Origin: CAG-698 sp964385755
GTDB taxonomy: Bacteria > Bacillota_I > Bacilli_A > ML615J-28 > CAG-698
NCBI GenBank assembly: GCA_964385755.1
Contig: CAYLPZ010000001.1
Location: 124,001-188,000 of the forward strand
DNA length: 64,000 nt
Direction of reading: 5' to 3'
Below the pieces are notes generated by a model that did no database searches, was not told where the DNA came from, and was given only the letters and a program-made list of their open reading frames with translations. Below are positions 7,232-15,926 of this stretch, piece by piece. Position 1 is the stretch's first letter, and each line of letters begins with the position of its first letter. Position numbers and translations under genes: made by a program.

Positions 7232-7580
7232 AAAGTGGAGTGTATTCTATAAGCCTTGTTCTGTACACTATTAAAGTGTGGTAATCATTTATCTCTAAAT
7301 TTCTTTAGCCCTCTGTACAGTTCATTTCCCCAGAGGATTCCCCTACCAAATTTGGGTTTCTAGCTTATGGGGTTTACCGCGTTTCACCTTTTAAGTTTCC
7401 AAAAAAGTTCGTCACTGTGGCACTTTATGAAAAATCAACCATTTGACAGGTTTCTTTCTCGCCATCACATTCCAAGTGTCCCATTTTATTTATTATGTAT
7501 GGGCGTAAACACTACCGCATCTCAGCGGTGCTAGCAAGGACTTTCCTAACAAATATAATTTGCTCGATTACCCGAATACT
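7232..7580 (-). ncRNA. rnpB: RNase P RNA
   Basis: The minus strand carries the conserved RNase P RNA landmarks in order: TTCGGGTAATCG near the 5' end, AGGAAAGTCC (P4/J region), GCTGAGATGCGGTAGTG, GATGGCGAGAAAGAAACC, GGGGAATCCTCTGGGG and the 3' segment ACAGAACAAGGCTTATAGAA. The layout looks like the Bacillus-type (type B) molecule of about 350 nt. It forms the catalytic subunit that matures tRNA 5' ends. The ends are approximate; the 5' end is placed from the promoter and the 3' end just before a run of Ts. Confidence 0.93.
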
Positions 7581-7585
7581 TATTT

Positions 7586-7614
7586 ATTATATCACTTTCT
7601 TGCTTTTTCGTAAA
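7586..7614 (-). promoter_or_regulatory. rnpB promoter
   Basis: On the minus strand TTTACG (7614-7609) and TATAAT (7591-7586) are separated by 17 bases. The transcript would start at about 7580, matching the expected 5' end of RNase P RNA. Confidence 0.7.
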
Positions 7615-7673
7615 GTATTAGATTTTACAATGACATTTCATCTTTATAATAAAAACATGATTAAATAAAAAAA

Positions 7674-7699
7674 TAGTTAAGAACATTAAATCTTAACTA
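7674..7699 (-). terminator. Intrinsic terminator of pnp
   Basis: A perfect 9-bp stem (TAGTTAAGA/TCTTAACTA) is followed on the minus strand by a T-rich tract. It lies 12 bases after the pnp stop. Confidence 0.85.
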
Positions 7700-7710
7700 C
7701 TTATTTTATA

Positions 7711-9921
7711 TTATTCTTCTTGACTTTCTTCAGAGTTTTCTTTTTTGCTTTGTTTTTTATGCTCTTTGAATTCTTTTTTGTGTCCTTTTTCGTTTTCTTT
7801 CTTTTCTTTTTTCTCTTTCTTATTTTCATAAGCTTCTTTTGTAGAAAGATTAACGCGACCTTTGTCATCAATATCAGTAACAATTACCATTATTTCATCA
7901 CCGATAGCTAAACGGTCTTCAACTTTATCGATCTTTTCACTTGCTATCTTTGAAATATGTAATAATCCTTCGCATCCTTCCCATAGTTCAACGAATGCGC
8001 CGAATTTTTCAATTCTAGTAACTTTACCTAAATAATATTTACCAACTTCTGGTTCACGAACAATGTTTAGAATAGTCTCTTTTGCTTTATCAATCCATTC
8101 TTGTTCAGAATGCATGATATATACTCTTCCATCTTGTTCAATATCAATTTTAACATTATTGCAATTATTAATAATTTCAGTAATAACTTTTCCACCTGAG
8201 CCAATAACATCACGAATCTTTTCAGGATCAATTCTAAACATAATTACTTTTGGAGCGTATGGGCTTAGTTCACTTCTACAAGCTGGAATAGTTTGTAGCA
8301 TATGATCTAATATTTGCATACGACCTTTTTTAGCTTGTGCTAAAGCTTCTTTAAGAATTTGTGGTGTTATACCTGCAATCTTAATATCCATTTGTAAAGC
8401 AGTGATGCCATTTTTAGTACCAGCTACTTTAAAGTCCATATCACCATAGTGATCTTCCATTCCTTGAATATCAGTTAAAATTGTATACTTTTCACCATCA
8501 CTAATTAAACCCATCGCAATACCTGCAACAGGTGCTTTTAGCGGTACACCAGCAGCCATTAATGCCATTGTTCCAGCACAAATAGATGCTTGTGAAGATG
8601 AACCATTAGATTCTAAAATTTCACTTACAACACGAATTGTGTATGGGAATTCCTCTTCACTAGGAATAACTTGTAAAATAGCTCTTTCACCTAATGCACC
8701 ATGGCCAACTTCTCTACGACCTGGAGAACCATAACGACCAATTTCACCAACTGAAAATGCTGGGAAATTATAATGAAGCATGAAACGTTTGCCTTCTTCT
8801 TCACCAAGGCCATCAATAATTTGGAATTCATTAAGTGAACCTAAAGTAACTACGCTTAAAGCTTGTGTTTGTCCACGAGTAAATAAAGCAGAACCATGAG
8901 TTCTTTCGAAAATATCTACTCTAGAAGATAATGGACGAATTTCATCTACAACTCTTCCGTCAGGACGAACTTTATCTTCAGTAATTAAACGACGAACTTC
9001 TGTTGCAACGATTAATTCAAGTAACTCTTTAACATATCCAATTTTTTCATCTTGATCTTCATCTGAAGACCATTTTTCTGTTAGTTCATTAATTGTATTT
9101 TCTTCAATTTCATCTATTTTTGCATAACGCTCTAACTTATCTTCAATAACGATAGCTTTCTTTAAAGCTTCTTCTGCCATTTGACGAACTAAGAAATCAA
9201 TATCTTCAGGTATCTTATGAAGTTCAACTTCAACTTTTTCTTTTCCAATTTCTTTGATAATTGATTCTTGGAATGCGCAAAGCTTTTTAATTTCTTCATG
9301 ACCAAAAAGTAATGCTTCTAACATATCTTCTTCACTTACTTGTTTAGCACCAGCTTCAACCATATTAATGGCATCTTTAGTACCGGCTAAAATAAGATGA
9401 ATATCAGAATTTTCAGTTTCTTCAACAGTAGGATTTATAATTAATTTTCCATCTACACGACCAACAATTACCCCTGCAATTGGTCCATTAAATGGAATGT
9501 CTGAAATACAAAGTGAAAGTGATGCACCAAGCATTGCCGCCATTTGACTAGAACAATCTGGATCATTACACATTACAGTGTTAATTACTTGTACTTCATT
9601 ACGGAAACCTTCAGGGAATAAAGGTCTTAAAGGTCTATCGATAAGTCTTGATGTTAATGTTTCAAACTCAGAAGGACGACCTTCACGTTTTAAAAATCCA
9701 CCAGGAATTTTACCAGCAGCATATAATTTTTCTTGATATAATACTGTTAGTGGGAAGAAATCTCCTGTACCCTTTTTAGGACTAAATACACTTGCTGAAA
9801 GAACAGCAGTGTCATTGAAACGAACTAGAACGCTCCCATTTGCTTGTTTGGCAAGTTCTCCAATTTCACAAACAAATTTTCTTGAGCCCTGTTCATACTC
9901 ATAAACTCTTTTTTCACTCAT
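7711..9921 (-). CDS. pnp: Polyribonucleotide nucleotidyltransferase (PNPase)
   Basis: This 736-residue phosphorolytic 3'-5' exoribonuclease is part of the mRNA decay machinery. Domains in order are RNase PH-1 (about 10-145), a helical linker, RNase PH-2 (about 315-540, with GERAILQVIPSEEEFPYT and the metal-site region DIQGMEDHYGDMDFK), KH (about 555-615, with IDPEKIRDVIGSGGKVI), and S1 (about 625-695). An unusually charged tail of Lys, Glu and Ser follows (about 696-736). The tail is longer and more basic than in Bacillus and may bind RNA or partners. It lies downstream of rpsO, separated by a terminator, as in most bacteria. The start at 9921 follows AGGAG. Confidence 0.98.
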   Translation of the reverse strand: MSEKRVYEYEQGSRKFVCEIGELAKQANGSVLVRFNDTAVLSASVFSPKKGTGDFFPLTVLYQEKLYAAGKIPGGFLKREGRPSEFETLTSRLIDRPLRPLFPEGFRNEVQVINTVMCNDPDCSSQMAAMLGASLSLCISDIPFNGPIAGVIVGRVDGKLIINPTVEETENSDIHLILAGTKDAINMVEAGAKQVSEEDMLEALLFGHEEIKKLCAFQESIIKEIGKEKVEVELHKIPEDIDFLVRQMAEEALKKAIVIEDKLERYAKIDEIEENTINELTEKWSSDEDQDEKIGYVKELLELIVATEVRRLITEDKVRPDGRVVDEIRPLSSRVDIFERTHGSALFTRGQTQALSVVTLGSLNEFQIIDGLGEEEGKRFMLHYNFPAFSVGEIGRYGSPGRREVGHGALGERAILQVIPSEEEFPYTIRVVSEILESNGSSSQASICAGTMALMAAGVPLKAPVAGIAMGLISDGEKYTILTDIQGMEDHYGDMDFKVAGTKNGITALQMDIKIAGITPQILKEALAQAKKGRMQILDHMLQTIPACRSELSPYAPKVIMFRIDPEKIRDVIGSGGKVITEIINNCNNVKIDIEQDGRVYIMHSEQEWIDKAKETILNIVREPEVGKYYLGKVTRIEKFGAFVELWEGCEGLLHISKIASEKIDKVEDRLAIGDEIMVIVTDIDDKGRVNLSTKEAYENKKEKKEKKENEKGHKKEFKEHKKQSKKENSEESQEE

Positions 9922-9950
9922 TACTACTTTCTCCTATTACATTTATGATT

Positions 9951-9978
9951 AAAAAAGGGTAATTACTCACCCTTTTTT
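9951..9978 (-). terminator. Hairpin between rpsO and pnp
   Basis: AAAAAAGGGT and ACCCTTTTTT pair as a perfect 10-bp stem with an eight-base loop, ending in Ts on both strands. It can terminate rpsO transcription or act as an RNase III-type processing hairpin in the rpsO-pnp leader, as known in other bacteria. Confidence 0.85.
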
Positions 9979-9985
9979 TAGTTAA

Positions 9986-10258
9986 CTATTTTCTTAAATT
10001 TAATGATTTAACTAATTCACGGTAAGAAGCGATATCTTTAGCACGTAAGTAATTTAATAAGTTACGACGATGACCAACTTTCTTTAATAAACCACGACGT
10101 GAATGGAAATCATGTTTATTAGTAGATAAATGTTCATTTAAACGATTGATTTCAGCAGTTAAAATTGCAATTTGAACTTCAACTGAACCAGAATCTTGAG
10201 CGTTCTTTCCATACTTTTCTACTAATAGTGCTTTTTGTTCTTTACTAATGCATGACAT
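9986..10258 (-). CDS. rpsO: Ribosomal protein S15
   Basis: This 90-residue protein has the full S15 fold. The conserved patterns are GSVEVQIAILTAEINRLNEHL, KHDFHSRRGLLKKVGHRR (16S rRNA contacts) and LLNYLRAKD. S15 binds helices 20-22 of 16S rRNA early in 30S assembly and, in many bacteria, represses its own mRNA. It has its own consensus promoter and a structured leader of about 80 nt. It is followed by pnp. Confidence 0.98.
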   Translation of the reverse strand: MSCISKEQKALLVEKYGKNAQDSGSVEVQIAILTAEINRLNEHLSTNKHDFHSRRGLLKKVGHRRNLLNYLRAKDIASYRELVKSLNLRK

Positions 10259-10265
10259 AATTATT

Positions 10266-10338
10266 TTCCTCCTATAAGCATTAATTTCACCTACTACCTA
10301 GTAATACGTTGGAGATTCATATTACGAAGCTATAGGAA
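10266..10338 (-). promoter_or_regulatory. rpsO 5' leader with candidate SD-sequestering structure
   Basis: In the leader, TCCTATAGC (minus strand of 10337-10329) can pair with GCTTATAGGA (10279-10270), which overlaps the ribosome site AGGAGG of rpsO. Between them a second hairpin (stem 10325-10320 with 10306-10301, 13-base loop) can form. Such nested pairing is what an autoregulatory S15 leader would need: S15 would stabilise the closed form. This is a hand-drawn fold; other Bacillota S15 leaders differ in sequence. Confidence 0.4.
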
Positions 10339-10345
10339 CATAATT

Positions 10346-10374
10346 ATTATACACTAAATTTGCAAATAAATCAA
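10346..10374 (-). promoter_or_regulatory. rpsO promoter
   Basis: TTGATT (10374-10369) and TATAAT (10351-10346) lie on the minus strand with 17-bp spacing, placing the start of transcription near 10339. Confidence 0.8.
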
Positions 10375-10487
10375 GTTTTTTATTTTAATAATTTTAACTG
10401 TATATTTGATAGAAATCACTTTTCCATTTATAAAAAAGAATCAAAAAGAAATTAATTCTTAATGATACTTTATTTAAACTATTTTCT

Positions 10488-13175
10488 TTATTTACTAACA
10501 TAATAAGCATTATTAACTAATTCTTCGGTAAAACTTGATGTAACATTTACTGATGCACCAGAATATGTTGTATTATTATATGCTAAAACACAATAGTTTT
10601 GGTTGTTCTTAGTCACTTTTATTGCCACAATAACTTTACCACCAACTGAAACAGTTACATATGATGATGTATTAGTTGTTATATTTTTAGTAGTTGATGT
10701 ATTACCCGTTGTTGCAGAAGGTTTTTGGTTCATGCCGTTACAACCAATTGCTAGAAGTAAACCACCAGAAAATGTAAATGTTCTATCAAAGTCTAGTACA
10801 CCATTACCACCATTAGTTGGTCCTTGCGCTAAGACAATACCACCAGTCATATTGACATTTCCATTGCTATCAATTCCATCACCATTTGCATTTAAGTACG
10901 TTAATCCACCATTAATGTTAAGGACAGTCATTGAATTAATTCCATCATCAGATGATACTAAATAAATAGTTGCATTATTGATGTTAATTGTATCTCCTTC
11001 TAAGCCTTCATAAGATTTTAATACAGTAATATCGCCACCAGTAATATCTAAAACTCCGTCCGCATGAATTCCATCATCATCAGTAGTTAGAGTAAGTACG
11101 CCACCAGTAATTGAAACATTTCCTTTACCATAACCACTTTCAAGTTCTACATCACTATTTGCGTGAATAGCATCATCATGTGCTTTAATAGTAACTATAC
11201 CACCATTTATAAATATTTCATTATCAGCTTTGATGCCTTTACAAGAATATGAAGCTTTATCAGGATTTCCTTCACTCATTCCAGGTTTACCACCAGGACC
11301 AATGTTTTGTGTAGTATAGTTTGTCCATTGTCCTTTTAACATTTGATTGCTAGCAGATGAAACATAGAATACATCCATTTCATCAGGTAATGAGTATAAT
11401 TCAGATGCGTATAAATAATCAGTTTCACTAGTTATATCATATAAAAACGCAAAGAAACGTACCTTTACAGCGTCTTTTGTCTTTTCAAAGTCAAAATATC
11501 GATAATTATTTTGCGGGTTATAATTACCTTTAACCCATATTTGTGAATTATCTTGCATTGTAAATTGTGCATAATAGTAGTAATTTGTAGAAATATTCGA
11601 ACGAGATGATAAACGAAGATAGATCATTTCTTTTTGTGTAACAGTTACATCACCAGAATATTCTGAATACTTTTCAGTGTTAATAATGATTTCACCATCA
11701 TTAATTACTACATCATAACTTGCATCAATACCATCACAAGCTACATACATTTGAATTTTACCACCATTTATTGTAATAATTCCTCTTTGTTTGCCTTTAC
11801 TTGATACATCAGTTTTCTCAGTTTTAAGTCCATCACCTAATGTAGAAACTAATCTTAAGTTTCCTGATTCAATTGTTAATGAATCATTTCCTTTTAAGCA
11901 GTTATTAACACAAGTAATATCTAAAGTTAAATTTTTTATTTCCAAGTCATCCTTTGTGGCAATACCATTGTTATTTGTTGAAGTAATAGTAAGTTCCCCT
12001 TTTCCCTTGATATCTAAATCACAAGCAGCGTAAATTGCTCCGCCAGTTCCATCTTCTTCTGGTTCGCGTTTATCATTTACAAAGTTTTGTGTACCTGATT
12101 TTGCAGAAACTTCTGCTTTATCCGCATTTTCAAAATATATTGGATATGTAGTACTACAGTTAATTGTAAATCCTTCTAAATTAATTGTTACCTCATCATC
12201 ATCTGATGCATTAACTAAAATATTTCCTTCTAAAAGTTCACCCTTAAATGTATATTCACCACCATGAATAATTAAAATAGTTGTGCCATCGATTGTTACT
12301 TCATTATTATTTATAATTTCGAATTGACCATCTGTAATTGTAATTTCTGTAGGTTTAGAACTATCATAATCACTCTCCATTGGAATAACTTCAGTATATG
12401 TATCATAGCAATGAGAGCATTCGTATTTAATATATCCTTCTTCTTCTTTTGTTGCTTCTTTTTCTTCTATTACAACGTAATTGTGAGTTAAAGCAGGAAG
12501 TTCTTCTTGTTTGATAATAATAGCACCACAACTTTCACAATGTGATCCTTCAGAAAGCCCAGTTACATTGCATGATGGTTCAACTCTTTCGTCAATCACA
12601 ACATCGTGGATATGATTTACTGGGATTACTTTTGTTTCTAATGTCTCATTACATTTAGTGCATTTTCTAGCTAGAATTCCTTCAGTAGTTTCTGTTGATT
12701 CAAGTTCAACAGTCCAAACACCATCATCATGACCTAAAGCTGGAATTTTTTCTGTTTTTATAACCACATCACATTTAGAACATTTAATAACCTTAGTTCC
12801 ATCTGTTGCGCATGTTGCCTCACTTTCAATGATAGTTTCTTCTTTGTGTCCTAAAGCTAAGGATACACCGGTTTCAAGTTCAATTCCACAATTTTTACAA
12901 TAAATAGCAAACTCTCCACCTTCAGTACAATTTGCTTGTTTTGTTATAATGGTTTCACCATCAACGTGTCCAGTAGAATCAATTCTTTCTTCTTTTAATA
13001 TTTTCCCACAATCTAAACATTTCGTAGCAAGAATTCCATCATTTGTACAAGTTGCTTCTTTAGTGATTTCTTCTGTTATATTTTCATGCATACATTTCTC
13101 ATTACATGCAAACATAGTTCCAACTATTAACAAAAACATAAAGACCATTATTAATCTATTATTTTTCAAATTCAT
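10488..13175 (-). CDS. Surface lipoprotein with six Cys-x2-Cys repeats and a DUF4353 beta-helix
   Basis: This is an 895-residue exported protein. ATG at 13175 follows AGGAGG; an upstream GTG lies inside that ribosome site. A hydrophobic signal ends at Cys24 (a lipobox-like MFAC), so it is probably a lipoprotein. Residues 25-270 hold six tandem repeats of about 40 residues of the form T-x2-G-x5-C-x2-C-x10-GH (for example KCLDCGK, YCKNCG, KCSKC, KCTKC, HCESCG, ECSHC), like those of gut Firmicutes surface proteins. Residues 285-880 are a right-handed beta-helix rich in ITGG, DDGIH and GDGI turns. This matches DUF4353, the Cthe_2159-like polysaccharide-binding family. It probably binds plant or mucus glycans at the surface. 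It is monocistronic; no clear terminator was seen. Confidence 0.82.
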   Translation of the reverse strand: MNLKNNRLIMVFMFLLIVGTMFACNEKCMHENITEEITKEATCTNDGILATKCLDCGKILKEERIDSTGHVDGETIITKQANCTEGGEFAIYCKNCGIELETGVSLALGHKEETIIESEATCATDGTKVIKCSKCDVVIKTEKIPALGHDDGVWTVELESTETTEGILARKCTKCNETLETKVIPVNHIHDVVIDERVEPSCNVTGLSEGSHCESCGAIIIKQEELPALTHNYVVIEEKEATKEEEGYIKYECSHCYDTYTEVIPMESDYDSSKPTEITITDGQFEIINNNEVTIDGTTILIIHGGEYTFKGELLEGNILVNASDDDEVTINLEGFTINCSTTYPIYFENADKAEVSAKSGTQNFVNDKREPEEDGTGGAIYAACDLDIKGKGELTITSTNNNGIATKDDLEIKNLTLDITCVNNCLKGNDSLTIESGNLRLVSTLGDGLKTEKTDVSSKGKQRGIITINGGKIQMYVACDGIDASYDVVINDGEIIINTEKYSEYSGDVTVTQKEMIYLRLSSRSNISTNYYYYAQFTMQDNSQIWVKGNYNPQNNYRYFDFEKTKDAVKVRFFAFLYDITSETDYLYASELYSLPDEMDVFYVSSASNQMLKGQWTNYTTQNIGPGGKPGMSEGNPDKASYSCKGIKADNEIFINGGIVTIKAHDDAIHANSDVELESGYGKGNVSITGGVLTLTTDDDGIHADGVLDITGGDITVLKSYEGLEGDTININNATIYLVSSDDGINSMTVLNINGGLTYLNANGDGIDSNGNVNMTGGIVLAQGPTNGGNGVLDFDRTFTFSGGLLLAIGCNGMNQKPSATTGNTSTTKNITTNTSSYVTVSVGGKVIVAIKVTKNNQNYCVLAYNNTTYSGASVNVTSSFTEELVNNAYYVSK

Positions 13176-13233
13176 CAAAAACTTCCTCCTATTCACAATA
13201 TAATTATAATATAAAAAACTAAAAATAAATTAA

Positions 13234-13263
13234 AAAGCAACTGTAAAAAAATACAATTGCTTT
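13234..13263 (-). terminator. Intrinsic terminator of argS
   Basis: AAAGCAA and TTGCTTT form a 7-bp stem, extended by TGTA/TACA, just after the argS stop. A modest T-rich tract follows on the minus strand. Confidence 0.7.
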
Positions 13264-13272
13264 AAGAACTTA

Positions 13273-14970
13273 CTACATACTCTCTAAAGTAGTTATACCT
13301 AAGATGTTCATTGCGCTAGCTAAAACATTCTTTACCGCAATTATTAATGCAATTCTACATTTTTTCTTCATTTCATCTTCTTCATAAATAATTGAAGCAT
13401 CATGATAAAGAGAAGAAAAACTCTTAGCTAAAGTAAATGCATAATTTGCTATAACATGTGGACTCTTTTCTTTTAATGCATGAGCAATGATACTAGGGTA
13501 AGTATATAATGTACTTACTACTTCTTTTTCAACCATCAAAGTACAACATTTAAAATCTAAGTTTTGAAGATCTAAATCTACATCACCTAACTTTTTAATT
13601 ATTGAACAAATACGTGCATAGTTATATTGTAAATAAGGTCCAGAACATCCCTCAAATGTTAATGCGGAATCCCAGTCAAATACCACATTTTTATCATTAG
13701 ATGTTTTTTGGATAGAATATTTAACAGCACCATAGCTAATAGCCTGACCAATCTCCTTGTTACGTTCTCTTCCACTTTGTTCTAAAATATCTAATACTTT
13801 AGATGTAGCAGTGTCCATTAAATCTTCAAGTAAAACTACAGTTCCATTACGAGTAGACATACTACCTTCTTGTAGCATAACAAATGAATAATGAATTACC
13901 TCAGGAGTTTGATAACCTAAGCAATCAACAATTGTTCTTATTTGCTCAAAATATAATTTTTGATCCTCTCCAAGCACTAAAATATTTTTATCCTTTCCTT
14001 GACTACCTTTCCATATTGTATAGCAAATGTCACGCAAAGGATATAAAGAAGTCTTATCGCCACGAGTAATAACAAGTGGAGTAAGTTTCTTAAAGGCATC
14101 AAACATTACAACCATTCTGCCATCTTCATCTTCTTCTAAGTGAATTTTATGGTTTTCTTCTTTACTTAATGCTATTAGTTTTGCTAGAACGTCATCACAA
14201 GATTTATCAAAAATAAAATTAGATTCATAATCAAAAAAGTCATAGTTAATTCCTAAACGATTTAATATGCTTATTTGACCTTTAATACATATATCAACAA
14301 TTTTGCTGAACTTCTTTCTAGTTTCTAAATCATTATTCTCAAGTTTATATAACAAATCAAAAATTTGTTTTTCAACTTCAGGATTTTCTTTAACAAGTTT
14401 ATTTGTATTAACATATAAATCAAGTAATTCGTTAAATTTAATATTATCATTATCTAATGCTCCATACACAAGCATTGATATTTGTTTTCCTATATCATTA
14501 ACAAAATAATGAACATCAACATCATAACCTACAAATTTAAGTAGTTTACTATAAAAATCTCCAACAATAGCATTACGACTTCTACCGATATGAGGAGAAG
14601 CATTTGGGTTTATGCTTGTATGTTCAATCAAACAACTTTTACCATCACCTTCATGATTTGAACCATAAAGTGGATCTTCAATCGCTTCAGTAATAACAGA
14701 CTTGAAATATTCATTTTTATCAAAGAAGAAATTTAAATATCCACCAACAGCAACTTTTTTCTCAACACATGGAGGAAATTCCGTCTCCTCAAGTTCTTTA
14801 GCAATTACTATTGGACTTTTTCCTAAAACTTTCGCAAATTGAAAACAAGGAAGAGCTAAATCACCGAAATCACTATTTTTTGGTAGTTCAAAAAGTGCTT
14901 CGATATTTATATTTGTATCAAGATTTAATTTCTTAATAATAACTTCAGATACTAATTTTTTAAGTTCCAT
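13273..14970 (-). CDS. argS: Arginyl-tRNA synthetase
   Basis: This 565-residue class I synthetase charges tRNA-Arg. The order is an N-terminal ArgRS-specific domain (about 1-85), then the HIGH-like signature PHIGRSRNAIVGD, the catalytic fold, and an anticodon-binding helical domain with YLQYNYARICSII. The HIGH motif reads HIGR, and the EHTSINPNA lead-in belongs to the archaeal/eukaryotic-like ArgRS subgroup also seen in some Bacillota. The start at 14970 follows AGGAGTG. It is the last gene of the truB-ribF-mtnN-DUF1294-argS run and has its own terminator. Confidence 0.95.
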   Translation of the reverse strand: MELKKLVSEVIIKKLNLDTNINIEALFELPKNSDFGDLALPCFQFAKVLGKSPIVIAKELEETEFPPCVEKKVAVGGYLNFFFDKNEYFKSVITEAIEDPLYGSNHEGDGKSCLIEHTSINPNASPHIGRSRNAIVGDFYSKLLKFVGYDVDVHYFVNDIGKQISMLVYGALDNDNIKFNELLDLYVNTNKLVKENPEVEKQIFDLLYKLENNDLETRKKFSKIVDICIKGQISILNRLGINYDFFDYESNFIFDKSCDDVLAKLIALSKEENHKIHLEEDEDGRMVVMFDAFKKLTPLVITRGDKTSLYPLRDICYTIWKGSQGKDKNILVLGEDQKLYFEQIRTIVDCLGYQTPEVIHYSFVMLQEGSMSTRNGTVVLLEDLMDTATSKVLDILEQSGRERNKEIGQAISYGAVKYSIQKTSNDKNVVFDWDSALTFEGCSGPYLQYNYARICSIIKKLGDVDLDLQNLDFKCCTLMVEKEVVSTLYTYPSIIAHALKEKSPHVIANYAFTLAKSFSSLYHDASIIYEEDEMKKKCRIALIIAVKNVLASAMNILGITTLESM

Positions 14971-14980
14971 AAAAACACTC

Positions 14981-15250
14981 CTATAATTTAAATAATACTA
15001 TTCCTAAATAAATATGAATTACTAGTGACAAAAAGTTAATTACTACAAAATACCAATGTTTTGTTTTATGTCTTTTTGTATACATTGCAATTAATCCGCC
15101 AGTAGCACCAAGAAAAAAACTAAAAAGAAGCAACGTTTTCTCACTAATTCTCCTTTTTTCTTTGATTGCTCTTTTCTTATCTAACGCATATAAAAAGTAT
15201 GTAATAACACTTATAATTAATAATACTATAATGTATATATTAAATAGCAT
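14981..15250 (-). CDS. DUF1294 small membrane protein (YsdA-like)
   Basis: This 89-residue protein has an N-terminal membrane segment (about 5-22), a basic loop (LDKKRAIKEKRRISEKTL), a second segment with LGATGGLIAMYTKRHKTKHWYF, and a C-terminal segment. The D-K--A--+-RI-E--L and G---G---GM--++HKT-+--F pattern is diagnostic of DUF1294. Its function is unknown. Its start overlaps the end of mtnN by 11 bases, so translation is coupled. Confidence 0.88.
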   Translation of the reverse strand: MLFNIYIIVLLIISVITYFLYALDKKRAIKEKRRISEKTLLLFSFFLGATGGLIAMYTKRHKTKHWYFVVINFLSLVIHIYLGIVLFKL

Positions 15251-15917
15251 TGATAATTACCTCTAAAGCATTACAAGCTTTTTCACATGCTATTTTGTTA
15301 TAGTTTTCATATTCCTCTTTTTGATTTTCCTCTCCAATAACATCACTAATTGCGCGAATGGCAAGAAATGGAATATTGTATTGATAACAACACTGCGCGA
15401 ACGCTGTTGATTCCATGTCAAGAGCACATACATTTAGTTCTTCGAATTTACTTAGAAGGTTTTTTACATCATTTTCATTTGTAAAAAACGAATCACCACT
15501 TAAGATATCTCCTACTTTTCCAAATGTTAATAAATTATTAAATCTCCTACTAGCTGTAAAAATCTCAGGTAAATCTGGGATTTGTCCAAAACGATAACCT
15601 AAAACAGTGACATCCACATCCGCATAAGCTAGAAAACGTGAAATAACAATATCGCCTTTATTAATGTTTCCTTTTACCCCACCACTAATTCCCATATTAA
15701 TTATAAAATCAATACCAGGAAATAGATTATTGACAACAGCAGTTATTATACCGGTATTAGTTTTTCCAATACCCCCAGTTGTGAAGATTAAATCATTACC
15801 ATTCATTTTTCCTAAATAGAATTTATAATTAAGATATGTTTTTTCTTCTAACCCTTGAAGTTTATTTATTATTGGTCGCAATTCTTTTTCCATTGCACTT
15901 ACAACCGCAATCTTCAT
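15240..15917 (-). CDS. mtnN: 5'-methylthioadenosine/S-adenosylhomocysteine nucleosidase
   Basis: This 225-residue MTA/SAH nucleosidase has the standard length. Motifs are AVVSAMEKELRPI at the N-terminus, TGGIGKTNTGI, INMGISGGV (phosphorylase-like glycine loop), DMESTAFAQ (ribose and purine contacts) and IRAISDVIG with the catalytic Asp. It removes adenine from MTA and SAH, feeding methionine and methyl-cycle recovery. The start follows AAGGAG. It lies in the ribF operon. Confidence 0.95.
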   Translation of the reverse strand: MKIAVVSAMEKELRPIINKLQGLEEKTYLNYKFYLGKMNGNDLIFTTGGIGKTNTGIITAVVNNLFPGIDFIINMGISGGVKGNINKGDIVISRFLAYADVDVTVLGYRFGQIPDLPEIFTASRRFNNLLTFGKVGDILSGDSFFTNENDVKNLLSKFEELNVCALDMESTAFAQCCYQYNIPFLAIRAISDVIGEENQKEEYENYNKIACEKACNALEVIINAI

Positions 15918-15926
15918 ACATACTCC

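Noticed and set aside
7701..7883. Lys-rich minus-strand frame at the end of pnp
   Set aside because: It is another frame of the repetitive A-rich codons for the PNPase tail and has no start signal.
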